Assembly: GCF_003236295.1 (NCBI RefSeq)
Contig: NZ_POTW01000075.1
Span: 1-34,176 of the forward strand
Source of the DNA: Jiangella anatolica
Lineage (GTDB): Bacteria; Actinomycetota; Actinomycetes; Jiangellales; Jiangellaceae
Reading direction: 5' to 3'
DNA length: 34,176 nucleotides
The first letter of the stretch is position 1, and every line of letters begins with the position of its first letter. The notes beneath the pieces were generated by a model that was not told where the DNA came from, did no database searches, and was given only the letters and a program-made list of their open reading frames with translations. Positions 21,658 through 31,874 of the stretch are shown piece by piece. Both the position numbers and the translations under genes were made by a program.

Positions 21658-24114
21658 TCAGGCGCGCCGGCGGTTGGCCACGAGATCGTTCGCGGAGCGG
21701 AGCACCGCCGGCGCGCGGAAGTCCGCCAGTGTGGCGTCGACGGCTCCGATCACCGTGAACCGCGTGCTCTGGCCGGGTAGCAGGGTCACCAGGCCGTCGT
21801 CGACCGACGCGCTCGGGTCGACGCGGTCGATGAGGAGCGTGAGGTCGCGAACCAGGGCGCCCGCCGTAACGTCGACCGTCCAGCCGGCCGCCGACCGGGT
21901 CGCCGTGACCGTGAGCGCCGCGGGTTCCAGGCCGCAGTCGCGGTACTCGGCGAAGAACCAGTGAGCTGTCGTGTCGCCGGACCGCGCGCGGATCAGCTCG
22001 TGTCCGCGCGACTCCGCGACGGCCACGGCGTCGTCGAGCACGACTCGGTGGCCGGTGCGCGCGCCGACGGCCGGCCTCGCCACCTGTCGCGCCCGGAGCT
22101 CGCCGGCGAAGGTGAGCCGCTCGACGATCACCTCCGCGGCCCACGGATCCGCGGTGTCGTTGACCAGAGCGAGGACGAGCCGGCCGTCGTCGGGCTGGAT
22201 CGTCAGCAGGCGTTCGGCGTGGGCCTGTCGCAGCGCGAACAGCAGCGGCTTGGCGCGGCCGGCCCCGTCCACCGCGGCCCAGGACGTGACCGGCCAGCAG
22301 TCGTTGAGCTGCCACACGATGGAGCCGGTGCACAGGGGGGTCAGCGACCGGAACCACTCGATGCCGGTGCGTACGGCGACCGCCTGGTTCAGCGACATCG
22401 CCCAGTGCCAGTCGCCCATGTCTGACGGCAGCGGCAGGTGCGCGACCAGGCCGGCGGTCAGCTTGTCATGGCCGCGGACGGCCTTCTGGTGGGCGATCAT
22501 GCCCGGTGACTCCGGCGTCAGCGGATCGTCGGAGACGGCCTCGGTGAGGGTGGTCCAGGTGGGTGGTCCCTGCCAGCCGAACTCGGCGACGAACCGCGGC
22601 CGGTGGTCGCGGTAGCGCGGGTAGTCCTTCTCGTTCCAGACGTCCCAGAGGTGGGTCGTCGCCGTTGCCGGGTCGTTCTGCGGGTCGCCGGGCTCGGGCG
22701 AGTACGGGCTGCCGGGCAGGTACGCGACGTGCGGTGCCAGCTCCGCGACGATGGCCGGGAAGAGCTCGTAGTAGTAGCGCGCGCCCCAGCTCCGGCCGTC
22801 GAGTACGGCGCCCCAGCCCCAATCCTGCCGGCCCCAGAGGTTCTCGTTGTTGCCGTTGAGGATGGCCAGCGATGGGTGCCGGGCGAGGCGGATGACGGCC
22901 TCGCGGCTCTCGGCCTCGACCTCGGACCACAGCGGCTCCTCCTCGGCGTAGGCCGCACAGGCCAGGAGGAAGTCCTGCCACACCAGGATCCCGCGCCGGT
23001 CGCACTCGTCGTAGAAGTCGTCGGACTCGTGGATGCCGCCGCCCCAGACCCTGAGCAGGTTGACGCCGGCGAACTCGGCGTGGTCCAGGCGGTGGGCGTA
23101 CCTGCCGGGCGTGACGCGGTGCGGGAAGGCGTCGTCCGGGATCCAGTTGGCGCCCCGGACCAGGACGCGGCCGCCGTTGACGCGCAGCTCGAAGCCGACT
23201 CCGTCGCCGTCGGGCTCGGTGTGGACCTCGACGGTCCGGAAGCCGATCCGATGGGTCCCGCGGTCGAGGAGCCGGCCGCCGGTCGACAACTCGACGGTCA
23301 GCTCGTGGGTCGTGGGTGAGCCGTGGCCACGCGGCCACCACAGGTCCGCGCCGGGGACGTCGAGCCGGAGAACGGCGGAGGTGGCGTCGGCGGGGATGAC
23401 GGCGCTCGCCTCGCGGCCGCGGACGCGCACCCGGGCGACCAGCGGGACCTCGGTGGATCGGTCGATCTCGACACCGACGCTGACGGCGGGGACGGCGTCG
23501 ACGACGGTGGCGACGACGCGTGCCTCGCGGATGCGGGCGCCGGCCCAGGTCTCGATCCGTGCCGGTCGCCAGATCCCGGACGTCGCGGTGTCCGGACCCC
23601 AGTCCCAGCCGAATCCGCAGGCCATCTTGCGGATCGCGTTGTACGGGTGGTGGTTCGCGTGCGGCCGTTGGCCGAGGGCCTGGCTCGCCGCGTCGGCCTC
23701 CCGGACGGGCGACGAGAACGCGACGACGAGGTCGTTGCCGCCCTCGCGCAACAGCCCGGTCACGTCGAACCGGTAGCGGCGGTGCATGTTGCGGGTGGCG
23801 CCCACCGTGGTGCCGTTCAGGACGACCGCGGCCACCGTGTCGAGCCCGTCGAACGCCAGCTCCTGCCGGTCCGAACCGTCGTGCCGCCAGACCGGCCGGC
23901 ACCGGTAGGTCCAGTCGGCGCCGCCGATCCACGCCTGCCGCAGCTCGTTGTCGTCGACGTACGGGTCGTCGATCAGGCCGGCGGCCAGGAGGTCGGTGTG
24001 GACCGTGCCGGGCACGGTCGCCGGGACCGCGCCGGCGGCCAGGACCGCGGCCGGGACCCGGCGGCCGCGTCCCTCGACGGTCCAGCCCTCGGTCAGGGGG
24101 ATGCGCGTCGTCAT
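21658..24114 (-). CDS. GH2 family beta-mannosidase-like glycoside hydrolase
   Basis: An 818-residue GH2 enzyme with the usual order: sugar-binding jelly-roll domain (1-~185), Ig-like domain (~195-290), TIM barrel (~300-600), then C-terminal beta domains. The acid/base Glu424 is in ILNGNNENLWG and the nucleophile Glu511 in RFVAEFGWQG, the beta-mannosidase-type sequence. GFGWDWGP (167-174) and VRGANWIPDDAFPHRVT (319-335) are also typical of beta-mannosidases. It would release mannose from the non-reducing end of beta-mannosides; another GH2 specificity is possible. There is no signal peptide, so it is cytosolic and acts on imported sugars. The ATG overlaps the ATPase stop by four bases (ATGA); it is the last gene of the operon. 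Confidence 0.87.
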   Translation of the reverse strand: MTTRIPLTEGWTVEGRGRRVPAAVLAAGAVPATVPGTVHTDLLAAGLIDDPYVDDNELRQAWIGGADWTYRCRPVWRHDGSDRQELAFDGLDTVAAVVLNGTTVGATRNMHRRYRFDVTGLLREGGNDLVVAFSSPVREADAASQALGQRPHANHHPYNAIRKMACGFGWDWGPDTATSGIWRPARIETWAGARIREARVVATVVDAVPAVSVGVEIDRSTEVPLVARVRVRGREASAVIPADATSAVLRLDVPGADLWWPRGHGSPTTHELTVELSTGGRLLDRGTHRIGFRTVEVHTEPDGDGVGFELRVNGGRVLVRGANWIPDDAFPHRVTPGRYAHRLDHAEFAGVNLLRVWGGGIHESDDFYDECDRRGILVWQDFLLACAAYAEEEPLWSEVEAESREAVIRLARHPSLAILNGNNENLWGRQDWGWGAVLDGRSWGARYYYELFPAIVAELAPHVAYLPGSPYSPEPGDPQNDPATATTHLWDVWNEKDYPRYRDHRPRFVAEFGWQGPPTWTTLTEAVSDDPLTPESPGMIAHQKAVRGHDKLTAGLVAHLPLPSDMGDWHWAMSLNQAVAVRTGIEWFRSLTPLCTGSIVWQLNDCWPVTSWAAVDGAGRAKPLLFALRQAHAERLLTIQPDDGRLVLALVNDTADPWAAEVIVERLTFAGELRARQVARPAVGARTGHRVVLDDAVAVAESRGHELIRARSGDTTAHWFFAEYRDCGLEPAALTVTATRSAAGWTVDVTAGALVRDLTLLIDRVDPSASVDDGLVTLLPGQSTRFTVIGAVDATLADFRAPAVLRSANDLVANRRRA

Positions 24115-26297
24115 GCCCCGTGCTCGCCCCTGGTGTGGGCGGCGCCGGCCAGGGCCAGCTCGCCGGCGTAGTGGCAGGAGGCGGCGTGGCCGGCCGTGAC
24201 GTCCTGGAGCCGGGGCGCCTCGGTGTCGCATCGGGTGAGCCGGCGATGCGGGCAGCGGGTGTGGAACGGGCATCCCGGTGGGGGGTCGGCGGGATCCGGG
24301 AGGTCGTCGCCGAGCCGGATGCGGGCTCCGGTGTCGCGCAGGCGCGGGTCGGGTCGTGGGACGGCCGACAGCAGCGCCTCGGTGTAGGGATGGCGGGGGC
24401 CGGCGTACAGGGCGCCGGTGTCGGTCTGCTCGACGATCTTGCCGAGGTACATCACCGCGACCCGGTCGCAGAGGTGCTCGACGACCGAGAGGTCGTGGGA
24501 GATGAACAGATACGTCAGCCGGTACTCGTCCTGCAGATCGCGGAGCAGGTTGAGGATCTGCGCGCGCACCGACACGTCCAGCGCCGAGACCGCTTCGTCG
24601 GCGATCACCAGCCGTGGGTTGGTGATCAGCGCCCGCGCGATGTTGACGCGCTGGCGCTCCCCGCCGGAAAAGGCATGGGGGTAGCGGCGCATGTACTCCG
24701 GGCGCAGCCCGACGCGGCGGAGCATCTCGGCGACCTGGTCCTCGATGGCGGAGTCGGCGCGTCCGCTCCATCGGTTCCGGAGCGGTTCGGCGATGATCTG
24801 CAGCAACGTCTTGCGCGGGTTGAGCGAGCCGAAGGGGTCCTGGAAGATCACCCGGATCTCACGCCGGTACGGGTGGAGCTGGGTGTTCGTGAGCCGGGCC
24901 AGGTCGACCGGACGTCCGCCGGCCGGGTCCTGGTAGTGGATCTGGCCGCCGGTCGGATCGAGCGCCCGGGCGATGCACCGGCCCAGCGTGGTCTTGCCGC
25001 AGCCGGACTCGCCGACGAGGCCCAGGGTCTCGCCGGGGTGGATGTCGAGGTCGACGTCGTCGACGGCGCGCACGTGGCCGGCGACGCGGCCGAACATCCC
25101 CTTGGTGACGGGGAAGTGCATCCGGAGCTGCCGGACGGACAGCAGTGGCTGGTCGCCGATCTGCGGGTCGGGAGGGACGGCGTGATCGGGCTCGGTGATC
25201 TCGATGGCGACCGGCGCGACGGCGGGCGTGGGGGACGGTGGCAGGTCCGGGTCGAGCAGGTGACAGGCCGCGACCCGTCCGTCGCCGAGGTCGTGGGCGG
25301 CCGGCGGCGTCACGTCACACAGTCCGGGCATCGCGCTGCGGCAGCGGGTGTGGAACGGGCAGCCGGTGGGCCGGTCGTCCGGATGCGGCACCATCCCGGC
25401 GATCGTCCGCAGCCGGGCACGATCCCCGCGCCCGATGGCCGGGACCGACTCCAGCAGTGCCTGCGTGTACGGGTGTCGCGGCCGTTCGAAGATGTCCGTG
25501 ACCGTCCCCCGCTCGACCACGGTGCCCAGGTACATGACGACGACCTCGTCGGCCATCTCGGCGACGACGCCCAGATCGTGGGTGATGAACATGACCGCCA
25601 TGCCGGTCTCGTCCTGCAGCTCGCGGATCAGGTCGAGGATCCGCGCCTGGGTGGTGACGTCGAGCGCCGTCGTCGGCTCGTCGGCGATCAGCAGGGCCGG
25701 GTCGCAGGCCAGCGCGATGGCGATCATCGCGCGCTGGCACATCCCGCCGGAGAGCTGGAACGGGTAGGCGTCGAACCGCCGCTCCGGCTGGGGGATGCCG
25801 ACCCTCACGAGCTGCGCGATCGCTCGCTCTCGTGCCTCCTTGGCGGACAGGTTGACGTGCAGCCGGATCGCCTGGGTCAACTGGTTTCCGATCGTGTACA
25901 TCGGCGACAGCGACGCCATGGGCTCCTGGAACACCATGCCGATCTGGTTGCCACGGATGTTCCGGATCGGCTCTCCGCGCGGGTCGAGGCCGGCCAGGTC
26001 CAGCGGCGCCGTCCCAGGGTCGGGTCGCCACCAGATGTGGCCGGCCTCGATGCGGCCGGGCGGGTCGACCAGGCCGAGGACCGACCGTGCGGTGACCGAC
26101 TTGCCGCAACCGGACTCGCCGACGACGCAGACGGTCTTCCCCCGCGGCACGGTGAGGCTGACCCCGTCGACGGCCCGCACGACACCCTGTTCGGTCCGGA
26201 AGTGAGTCCTCAGATCGTCGATGGCCAGCACGACCGACTCACCGACCTCGAGGCCGGTCGGTGCGGCTACGCGTGCGTCGTTGGTCTGCGAAGTCAT
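24111..26297 (-). CDS. Fused double ABC ATPase, Dpp/Opp (DppD-DppF) type
   Basis: A 728-residue protein with two complete nucleotide-binding domains in one chain. NBD1: Walker A GESGCGKS (60-67), Q-loop VFQEPMASL, signature LSGGM (182-186), Walker [17 protein letters not shown]2 (from ~385): Walker A GESGCGKT (429-436), signature [15 protein letters not shown], Walker [13 protein letters not shown]. Both halves end in the oligopeptide-type tail GCPFHTRC. Separate DppD and DppF proteins are the norm; fusions also occur. It powers import through the two permeases encoded just upstream. The start is 13 bases after the permease stop and the end overlaps the GH2 start. Confidence 0.93.
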   Translation of the reverse strand: MTSQTNDARVAAPTGLEVGESVVLAIDDLRTHFRTEQGVVRAVDGVSLTVPRGKTVCVVGESGCGKSVTARSVLGLVDPPGRIEAGHIWWRPDPGTAPLDLAGLDPRGEPIRNIRGNQIGMVFQEPMASLSPMYTIGNQLTQAIRLHVNLSAKEARERAIAQLVRVGIPQPERRFDAYPFQLSGGMCQRAMIAIALACDPALLIADEPTTALDVTTQARILDLIRELQDETGMAVMFITHDLGVVAEMADEVVVMYLGTVVERGTVTDIFERPRHPYTQALLESVPAIGRGDRARLRTIAGMVPHPDDRPTGCPFHTRCRSAMPGLCDVTPPAAHDLGDGRVAACHLLDPDLPPSPTPAVAPVAIEITEPDHAVPPDPQIGDQPLLSVRQLRMHFPVTKGMFGRVAGHVRAVDDVDLDIHPGETLGLVGESGCGKTTLGRCIARALDPTGGQIHYQDPAGGRPVDLARLTNTQLHPYRREIRVIFQDPFGSLNPRKTLLQIIAEPLRNRWSGRADSAIEDQVAEMLRRVGLRPEYMRRYPHAFSGGERQRVNIARALITNPRLVIADEAVSALDVSVRAQILNLLRDLQDEYRLTYLFISHDLSVVEHLCDRVAVMYLGKIVEQTDTGALYAGPRHPYTEALLSAVPRPDPRLRDTGARIRLGDDLPDPADPPPGCPFHTRCPHRRLTRCDTEAPRLQDVTAGHAASCHYAGELALAGAAHTRGEHGA

Positions 26298-26310
26298 GCT
26301 CGAGATCCCG

Positions 26311-27453
26311 TCATCGTCGGTAGGGGTCGGCCGCGTCGCGCAGACCGTCGCCGAGGAAGTTCAGCGCCAGCACGACGCTGACGACCGCGAGACCCGGGAG
26401 CAGCAGCCAGGGTGCGCTGGAGATCACCCGTATCTGCTGGGCCTCCTGCAGCAGGACGCCCCACGACACGACGGGTGGCTGCAGACCGAGGCCGAGGAAG
26501 GACAGCGCGGTCTCGGCGAGGATCATCGCGGGGATCGACAGCGTCAACGTCGCGATCAGGTGACTGGTCAGAGACGGCAGGATGTGCCGGAAGATGATGC
26601 CGGCCCGCCCGACGCCGTCGAGCAGGGCGGCGGTGACGAAGTCCTCCTCGCGCAGCGACAGGAACCGGCCGCGCACCTCGCGGGCCAGGCCGGTCCAGGC
26701 CACGAACGACAGCACGACCGTGATCGCGAAGTACCGCGTCAGCGGCCCCCAGTCGCGCGGGATGGCCGCGGCCAGCCCCAGCCACAGCGGCAGGGTGGGC
26801 AGCGACATGAAGAACTCCACCATGCGCTGGATGACCGTGTCGGTCCGTCCGCCGACGTATCCGGACACGCCCCCGAGGACGATGCCGAGGACGAACGCCA
26901 CGGCCACGCCGACCAGTCCGACCGACATCGACACCCGAGTGCCGTGCACGATGCGGGACACGAGGTCGCGACCCAGCCGGTCCGCGCCCAGCAGGTACAT
27001 CGGCTGGCCATCGGGATCGGCCGGGCCGATCAGGTGGATGTCGGTCTCGAACAGCCCGAACAGCTCGTACGACGGGCCCCGCGCGAACAGCCGCACGGGG
27101 ATCCTCGTCGACTCGTCGACGGTGAACGTCTGCTCCAGCGTGTCCGGGTCGCGTTCGCTCAGGTACCCGTTGACGTAGAGTCCCCAGTCCCAGCCGTCGC
27201 CGCTGGTGTCGACGACCTTCAGTGCCTGGGGAGGGGCGTAGGTGTAGTCGGCGTTGAAATGGCCGGAGTCGTACGGCGCCAGGAAGTCGGCGAAGACGGC
27301 GACGAAGCAGAACAGCCCGGTGACGACCAGCCCGGCCATGGCGAGGCGGTGCTTGCGGAACCGCCACCACAGCAGCTTGCGAGGCGGCGCGACCGAGGTG
27401 GCCCGCGGTTCGGCGGCCACGGTCGCGCCGGGCTCCGGAGTGGGCTGCGTCAT
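26311..27453 (-). CDS. ABC transporter permease, DppC/OppC type
   Basis: A 380-residue inner-membrane permease. A first membrane helix (~39-60) follows the N-terminal segment WWRFRKHRLAMAGL. A long outside loop of ~110 residues (APYDSGHFNADYTY ... LLGADRLGRDLVSR) comes before the five-helix transport core; LGADRLGRD is a DppC hallmark. The EAA motif reads EEDFVTAALLDGVGRAGIIFRHILP. The loop is longer than in the dipeptide permease and is typical of members that serve large solute-binding proteins. Starts 6 bases after the previous permease stop. Confidence 0.92.
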   Translation of the reverse strand: MTQPTPEPGATVAAEPRATSVAPPRKLLWWRFRKHRLAMAGLVVTGLFCFVAVFADFLAPYDSGHFNADYTYAPPQALKVVDTSGDGWDWGLYVNGYLSERDPDTLEQTFTVDESTRIPVRLFARGPSYELFGLFETDIHLIGPADPDGQPMYLLGADRLGRDLVSRIVHGTRVSMSVGLVGVAVAFVLGIVLGGVSGYVGGRTDTVIQRMVEFFMSLPTLPLWLGLAAAIPRDWGPLTRYFAITVVLSFVAWTGLAREVRGRFLSLREEDFVTAALLDGVGRAGIIFRHILPSLTSHLIATLTLSIPAMILAETALSFLGLGLQPPVVSWGVLLQEAQQIRVISSAPWLLLPGLAVVSVVLALNFLGDGLRDAADPYRR

Positions 27454-27459
27454 CTCACC

Positions 27460-28404
27460 TCACCTGCCCGTCCGGAGGCGGACCCGAGGGTCGAGCCAGG
27501 CGAGGGCGACGTCGGAGATCAGCGTGCCGATCACCGTCAGCACGCTGAGGATCAGGATGATCGATCCGGCCAGGTACATGTCCTGGCTCTGCAGCGCGCT
27601 CAGCAAGAGCGGGCCGACTGTGTTCAGGTTGATCACCGTCGCGACGATCACCTCACCGCCCACCAGGCTGGGAAGCAGCCAGCCGACCGTCGAGAAGAAC
27701 GGGTTCATGGCCACGCGCAGCGGATACTTGACCAGGAGCCGCCGTTCCGGCAGGCCCTGCGCGCGCGCCGCGACGACATAGGGTTTGCGCAACTCGTCCA
27801 GCAGGTTGGCGCGCAGGATGCGGATCAGGCCGGCCGTGCCCGCGGTTCCCAGGACGCCGATCGCGATGGCGAACGTCACCGGGTTCGGCCGGCCCACCGA
27901 CAGCCCGAACGTGCTGAAGGCGATCCACATCAGCAGCAGGGCCAGCAGGAAGTTCGGCATCGCCAGGCCGAGGAAGCCGAGGGTGGTCGCCACGTAGTCG
28001 CCGACGGAGTACTGCTTGACCGCCGAATAGATGCCGATGGGGAACGCCATCAGCCAGGTGAACAGCACCGTCGCCCCGGCCAGCGCGATCGTCAGCGGCA
28101 GCCGGTCGGCCAAGAGGTCCGCGACCGGCCGGTTCCACTCGAACGACTGGCCGAAGTCCAGGTCGGCGACGATCCCGGAGATCCACTTCCAGTACTGCAC
28201 GTGAAAGGCCTCACCCAGCCCGTACCGGCTCCGCAGCCCCTCCAGCTGGGTCTGGTCCACCGTCTCGCCCTGCGCCTCGAGCCGGGTCACGAGCGCGGTC
28301 AGGTAGTCACCGGGCGGCAGCTGGATGATCGCGAACGACACGACGGAGATCAGGAACACCGTCGGGATCATGTACAGGGCGCGCCGACCCAGGAAGCTCA
28401 GCAT
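27460..28404 (-). CDS. ABC transporter permease, DppB/OppB type
   Basis: A 314-residue permease with six predicted helices. The N-terminus MLSFLGRRALYMIPTVFLIS and the following PPGDYLTAL are typical of DppB. The EAA loop reads KPYVVAARAQGLPERRLLVKYPLR. It pairs with the DppC-type permease just downstream to form the channel. The ATG at 28404 starts 5 bases after the stop of the BNR gene; no separate strong ribosome binding site is seen, so re-initiation is likely. Confidence 0.92.
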   Translation of the reverse strand: MLSFLGRRALYMIPTVFLISVVSFAIIQLPPGDYLTALVTRLEAQGETVDQTQLEGLRSRYGLGEAFHVQYWKWISGIVADLDFGQSFEWNRPVADLLADRLPLTIALAGATVLFTWLMAFPIGIYSAVKQYSVGDYVATTLGFLGLAMPNFLLALLLMWIAFSTFGLSVGRPNPVTFAIAIGVLGTAGTAGLIRILRANLLDELRKPYVVAARAQGLPERRLLVKYPLRVAMNPFFSTVGWLLPSLVGGEVIVATVINLNTVGPLLLSALQSQDMYLAGSIILILSVLTVIGTLISDVALAWLDPRVRLRTGR

Positions 28405-28409
28405 GTCGA

Positions 28410-29756
28410 TCAGCCCATTTCCAGGTCGATGACATGCAGCGCGCTGGGCCGGCCCGGTGCTTCGGGCGCCTCCTGCGCATAGACCGACAGCACCCGCTCC
28501 TGGCGCCACCGGTACGGGTCGAGTCGCGGCTCGCCGACGAACGAGGCGGCGGACCGGTGCAGCTCGTGCCAGTCCGACCAGCCTGCCTCGGCCGACGCCG
28601 TCCAGGCGAGGAGCGGGCCACCCGGGTCGGTGCCGTGATACTCCGGGGTGCCGGGCTTGGTGAAGACGAGCACGAGGTTGTCGTGGTCGTCGGCGACGAC
28701 GGACGGCTTGCGGCCGAACTCCGGCAACTGCCGATGCCGCCACCGAGCCTGCTCGTCGCGCCAGTAGTGGACGAAACGCCAGCTGGACAGGTCGTCGGAT
28801 GCCTCGGGCGCGTCCGGAGGCTGCTGCCACATCACGACGTGGACGCGACCGCGGCTGTCGACGGTCTGGGTGAGCTGGTTCATCATTCCCCAGCGATAGG
28901 CGATCGCCTGGACCGTGATCCCGGCGGAGTCGACGTGCATCGGCTCCTCGCCCGCCACGCCGATCCGGGCGCCGTCGTTGTTGTGCCAGGTGCGGCCGCC
29001 GTCGTCGCTGTAGGCGTACTGCAGGTCGTGGTTGCTGCTGAGTTCCGGGGCCTCTCGCCAGACCCAGGTCGTGTGCAGTCGGCCGCCGGTGCCATAGTCG
29101 AAGCCGTTGTGGTAGGCGTTGCGCGAATCGCTGTCGCGGAACCGGCCTCGGCGGCTCACCACCTGGCCCGTCAAGGACCAGCCGCCGCGTCCGGGATCGT
29201 AGGCGGCCACGTGGGTTTCGCCGTCGCCGCTGCCGCCGAGGCGGTAGAACAGCTGCAGGCCGCCGGCGGGTGTGGTGACGAAGCTCGGGTAGGTCAGCAT
29301 CGTCAGCGGGTGACCGTCGACCAGCTCGGAGGTGATGGCGCCGAACAGCGTCGGGGACCACTCCACCCGGGACGGCGCCGTCGCGACACCGGCGCGGCTG
29401 ACGCGATAGTGGAGCGGGCTCACGTGGTGGTCGAAGGCGAGGTGGATCGTGCCGTCGGCCGGGCAGACGCCGATGACGGGCACATTGTGGACGTCGGTGT
29501 GGTCGATCGTGTGGTCCTCGAAGGCGATGCGCTGCCACTCGCCGCCGGGAAGTTCCCTGCGCGCGACACAGACGCGGCGCTCGTGGTCGATGTACGTGGC
29601 GTACTGCCACCCGCCGAAGCTGACGACGGCCTCGATCTGGTACGTCTGGCCGTTGAAGCAGGTGCCGAACCGGCCGTGGGCCAGGTTGAGCGCTTCGGGC
29701 TCCAGGATCGTGTCCTGCATCAGCGTCAGCTCCACGTGTCGAGCGTTCGTCGTCAC
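28410..29756 (-). CDS. BNR_4-like beta-propeller protein (candidate polysaccharide lyase)
   Basis: A 448-residue protein built of repeated four-stranded blades. An Asp-box SDDGGRTW is at 250-257. The string NAYHNGFDYGTGGRLHTTWVWRE (213-235) gives the family look: Pfam BNR_4, which covers seven-bladed propellers and includes ulvan-lyase families PL24/PL25. Candidate catalytic residues are His111, His215 and nearby Tyr. There is no signal peptide, so it should work in the cytosol on imported oligosaccharides, unlike the secreted ulvan lyases. The role as a lyase or hydrolase is inferred from fold and neighbours; a sugar-binding propeller is the alternative. GTG at 29756 overlaps the solute-binding protein stop (GTGA); an ATG at 29720 is a second choice. 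Confidence 0.75.
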   Translation of the reverse strand: MTTNARHVELTLMQDTILEPEALNLAHGRFGTCFNGQTYQIEAVVSFGGWQYATYIDHERRVCVARRELPGGEWQRIAFEDHTIDHTDVHNVPVIGVCPADGTIHLAFDHHVSPLHYRVSRAGVATAPSRVEWSPTLFGAITSELVDGHPLTMLTYPSFVTTPAGGLQLFYRLGGSGDGETHVAAYDPGRGGWSLTGQVVSRRGRFRDSDSRNAYHNGFDYGTGGRLHTTWVWREAPELSSNHDLQYAYSDDGGRTWHNNDGARIGVAGEEPMHVDSAGITVQAIAYRWGMMNQLTQTVDSRGRVHVVMWQQPPDAPEASDDLSSWRFVHYWRDEQARWRHRQLPEFGRKPSVVADDHDNLVLVFTKPGTPEYHGTDPGGPLLAWTASAEAGWSDWHELHRSAASFVGEPRLDPYRWRQERVLSVYAQEAPEAPGRPSALHVIDLEMG

Positions 29757-31747
29757 GAGCCGGAGATGAAGTACTGCTCCGGGTTGGTGGCTCCCGGGCT
29801 CGGGAACTGCCCGCCCGTCTCGATCATCGATGCGGGCACGTTCTTGAAGTCGTTCTTCACGATGCCGTAGTCGCCGACGGGAAGGACCGTGCCGATGGCG
29901 TAGAACTCGTCCTTGGCGATGCGGAGGATCTCGCGGAAGATCTCCATCTGCCGGTCGCGGTCGAGCTCCTGTTGCAGCTGGCGGTACAGCGCCTGCTGTT
30001 CCTTGACGGTCTCGGGCGGCTCCTCGGCGACCCCTTGGCCCGTGCCGTTGTACCAGTGGCCCCAGGTGACCGCGTAGTCGGAGTTGCTTCCCGACGTCGG
30101 CAGGTAGCAGCGCGGATCGAAGAGCGCGTCCGTGAGACCGGCGCTGCCGTACCAGACGGCCGCGTCGTGCTCGTTGGCCTCTTTCCGGGTGAAGAGCAGT
30201 GAGCGGTCCTCGCCCGCGATCCGGATGTCGATGCCGACCTCGGCCCAGTGCCCCTTGATCAGTTCCAGGGAGTCGACCCAGGCCGGGTCGTCGTTGGTGA
30301 CCTCGACCGAGAAGCGGATCCGCTGCCCGTCGGGGCCGAGCCGGAAGCCGTCGCCGTCGCGCTCGGCGTAGCCGGCCCGGTCCAGCCGGCTGTTCGCCTC
30401 GTCCAGGTCGTACTCGGTGTACTGCTTGGCCAGCTCCTCGTCGTAGAACGCCGCCTCCTTGCGCGGCGCGACCTGCCACGCCTCGCCCTGGTCCTGATAG
30501 ACGGCGGCGATCAGTTCGTCCCGGTCGATCGCGTGCGACAGGCCGATCCGGAAGTCCTTGTTCTGGAAGACCTCGCGCAGCACCGGGTTCTTGTGCGTGA
30601 GGTTCAAGGAGATCATCATCAGGTTCATCGTCGAACGGGTGAGATCGAAGAACTCATAGCCCCCGTTCTCCCGGTTCTGGGCCAGGACGGGCTTGTTCGT
30701 GAGGTTGTTGATGTGCCTCATGTGCATGTCGAGCTCGCCGTTGGTGGCCCTGAGCAGGATGGTCTGGTCCTCGTTCACCACGTCGAAGACGACGTTGTCG
30801 ATGTAGGGCAGCTGGCGCCCCTCGGGATCGACCTTCCAGTAGTACGGGTTGCGCTCGGCCATCACCCGGGGGCCGGCGCCCAGTGGCTCGACGATCATCC
30901 ACGGGGCCACGGTGGGCCGCTCCGGGTTGCCCCATGTGTCGGACTTGGCGTCGAACAGGCCGACCCAGTCGTCGTAGCCCTCGTTCGCGGCGAGCGTGGC
31001 GACATCGGGGTTGTAGGTGGGATGGAACTGCTCGAGGTAGTGCCGCGGGGCGCCCACGAAGGAGTCGGCCGAGGCGAAGTACTGCAGCAGGATGCCATTG
31101 GGCGCGGCGAAGTCGAGCTGCACCGTGTGGTCGTCGACCTTCTGGATGGTGGCCGGCTGGCCGTCCGCTCCGCTGGTCAGCTGCGCGGGCACCATCAGGC
31201 TGGGATACTGCTCGTTCAGCAGGACGTCGTTGTACCAGAAGACCAGGTCGTCGGCGGTGAACGGGGCTCCGTCCGACCACTTCATGCCCGGCCGGAGTTT
31301 GATGACGAAGGACCGGCCGTCCTCGGAGCTCTCGATCGACTCCGCGACGTTCGGTTTCGGTTCCGTGAAGTCGATGTCCCACCGCATCAGCTGTTCGTAG
31401 CCGATGGTCCGGCCGAGCCACGCCACGTCGGCCGCACCCTGCAGGACGGTGTCCCACTGACCGCCGTACTCCCCGAGCTGGTCGGTCGGCTCGACCACCG
31501 GCGCCCGCTCCGGAAGTCGCTCTCCCACCGGCGGGAGCTCGCCGGCGGCGACCCGATCGGCGAGCATCGGCGCCTCCATCGCATCGGCGTCGGCCGGGCC
31601 CGGCGCCTCCCCTCCGGAACCGTCCCCGCCGGAGCCGGAACAGGCGCCGGCAGTGGCGGTGACGACGAGAGCCGCACCGCCGGCGTACAGCAGTTCGCGC
31701 CTGGTGAATCCACGCCGTACGGCGGCGACGCGCTGGCCTGACTTCAT
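29753..31747 (-). CDS. Extracellular solute-binding protein family 5, Tat-type lipoprotein
   Basis: A 664-residue SBP_bac_5 (cluster C) binding protein for the Dpp-type transporter. The N-terminus has twin Arg pairs (11-12 and 16-17, RRGFTRRELL), a hydrophobic stretch and a lipobox ending TAGAC with Cys36, so export by Tat and lipid anchoring are likely. After it comes a Gly/Ser linker. Family strings: SFVIKLRPGMKWSDGAPFTADDLVFWYNDV and LSHAIDRDELIAAVYQDQG. At ~660 residues it is longer than peptide binders (~520-540), like members that bind oligosaccharides. ATG at 31747 has GGAGGGG upstream; a TTG two codons earlier is less likely. First gene of the operon. Confidence 0.92.
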   Translation of the reverse strand: MKSGQRVAAVRRGFTRRELLYAGGAALVVTATAGACSGSGGDGSGGEAPGPADADAMEAPMLADRVAAGELPPVGERLPERAPVVEPTDQLGEYGGQWDTVLQGAADVAWLGRTIGYEQLMRWDIDFTEPKPNVAESIESSEDGRSFVIKLRPGMKWSDGAPFTADDLVFWYNDVLLNEQYPSLMVPAQLTSGADGQPATIQKVDDHTVQLDFAAPNGILLQYFASADSFVGAPRHYLEQFHPTYNPDVATLAANEGYDDWVGLFDAKSDTWGNPERPTVAPWMIVEPLGAGPRVMAERNPYYWKVDPEGRQLPYIDNVVFDVVNEDQTILLRATNGELDMHMRHINNLTNKPVLAQNRENGGYEFFDLTRSTMNLMMISLNLTHKNPVLREVFQNKDFRIGLSHAIDRDELIAAVYQDQGEAWQVAPRKEAAFYDEELAKQYTEYDLDEANSRLDRAGYAERDGDGFRLGPDGQRIRFSVEVTNDDPAWVDSLELIKGHWAEVGIDIRIAGEDRSLLFTRKEANEHDAAVWYGSAGLTDALFDPRCYLPTSGSNSDYAVTWGHWYNGTGQGVAEEPPETVKEQQALYRQLQQELDRDRQMEIFREILRIAKDEFYAIGTVLPVGDYGIVKNDFKNVPASMIETGGQFPSPGATNPEQYFISGS

Positions 31748-31815
31748 CGTCAACCCCTCCTGCTTTTCACATGCGACGCTCGGTCGAGTGGTGCCATGGT
31801 GTTACGAGGAGACGT

Positions 31816-31850
31816 TCAAGTCCAGGCAATGATCGTGATGCTGATCATCA
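31816..31850. promoter_or_regulatory. Putative LysR operator, left copy (transporter operon)
   Basis: A 35-base element that matches the inverse of 32815-32849 at 33 positions. Its core is a perfect palindrome ATGATC-N8-GATCAT (31829-31848), next to TGCCTGGACTTGA read on the minus strand. It ends 69 bases before the solute-binding protein ATG. Another ATGATC half-site is at 31859-31864. The equal orientation of both copies toward the gene they precede argues for a shared promoter/operator. The rest of the 127-base gap shows no clear -10 or terminator. Confidence 0.7.
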
Positions 31851-31874
31851 GAAATCTCTATGATCGTGACGGTG

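Noticed and set aside
23520-26381. 953-codon plus-strand ORF opposite the ABC ATPase and GH2 genes.
   Set aside because: Antisense shadow: its sequence is the complement of conserved ATPase and GH2 motifs, and it has no recognisable domain.
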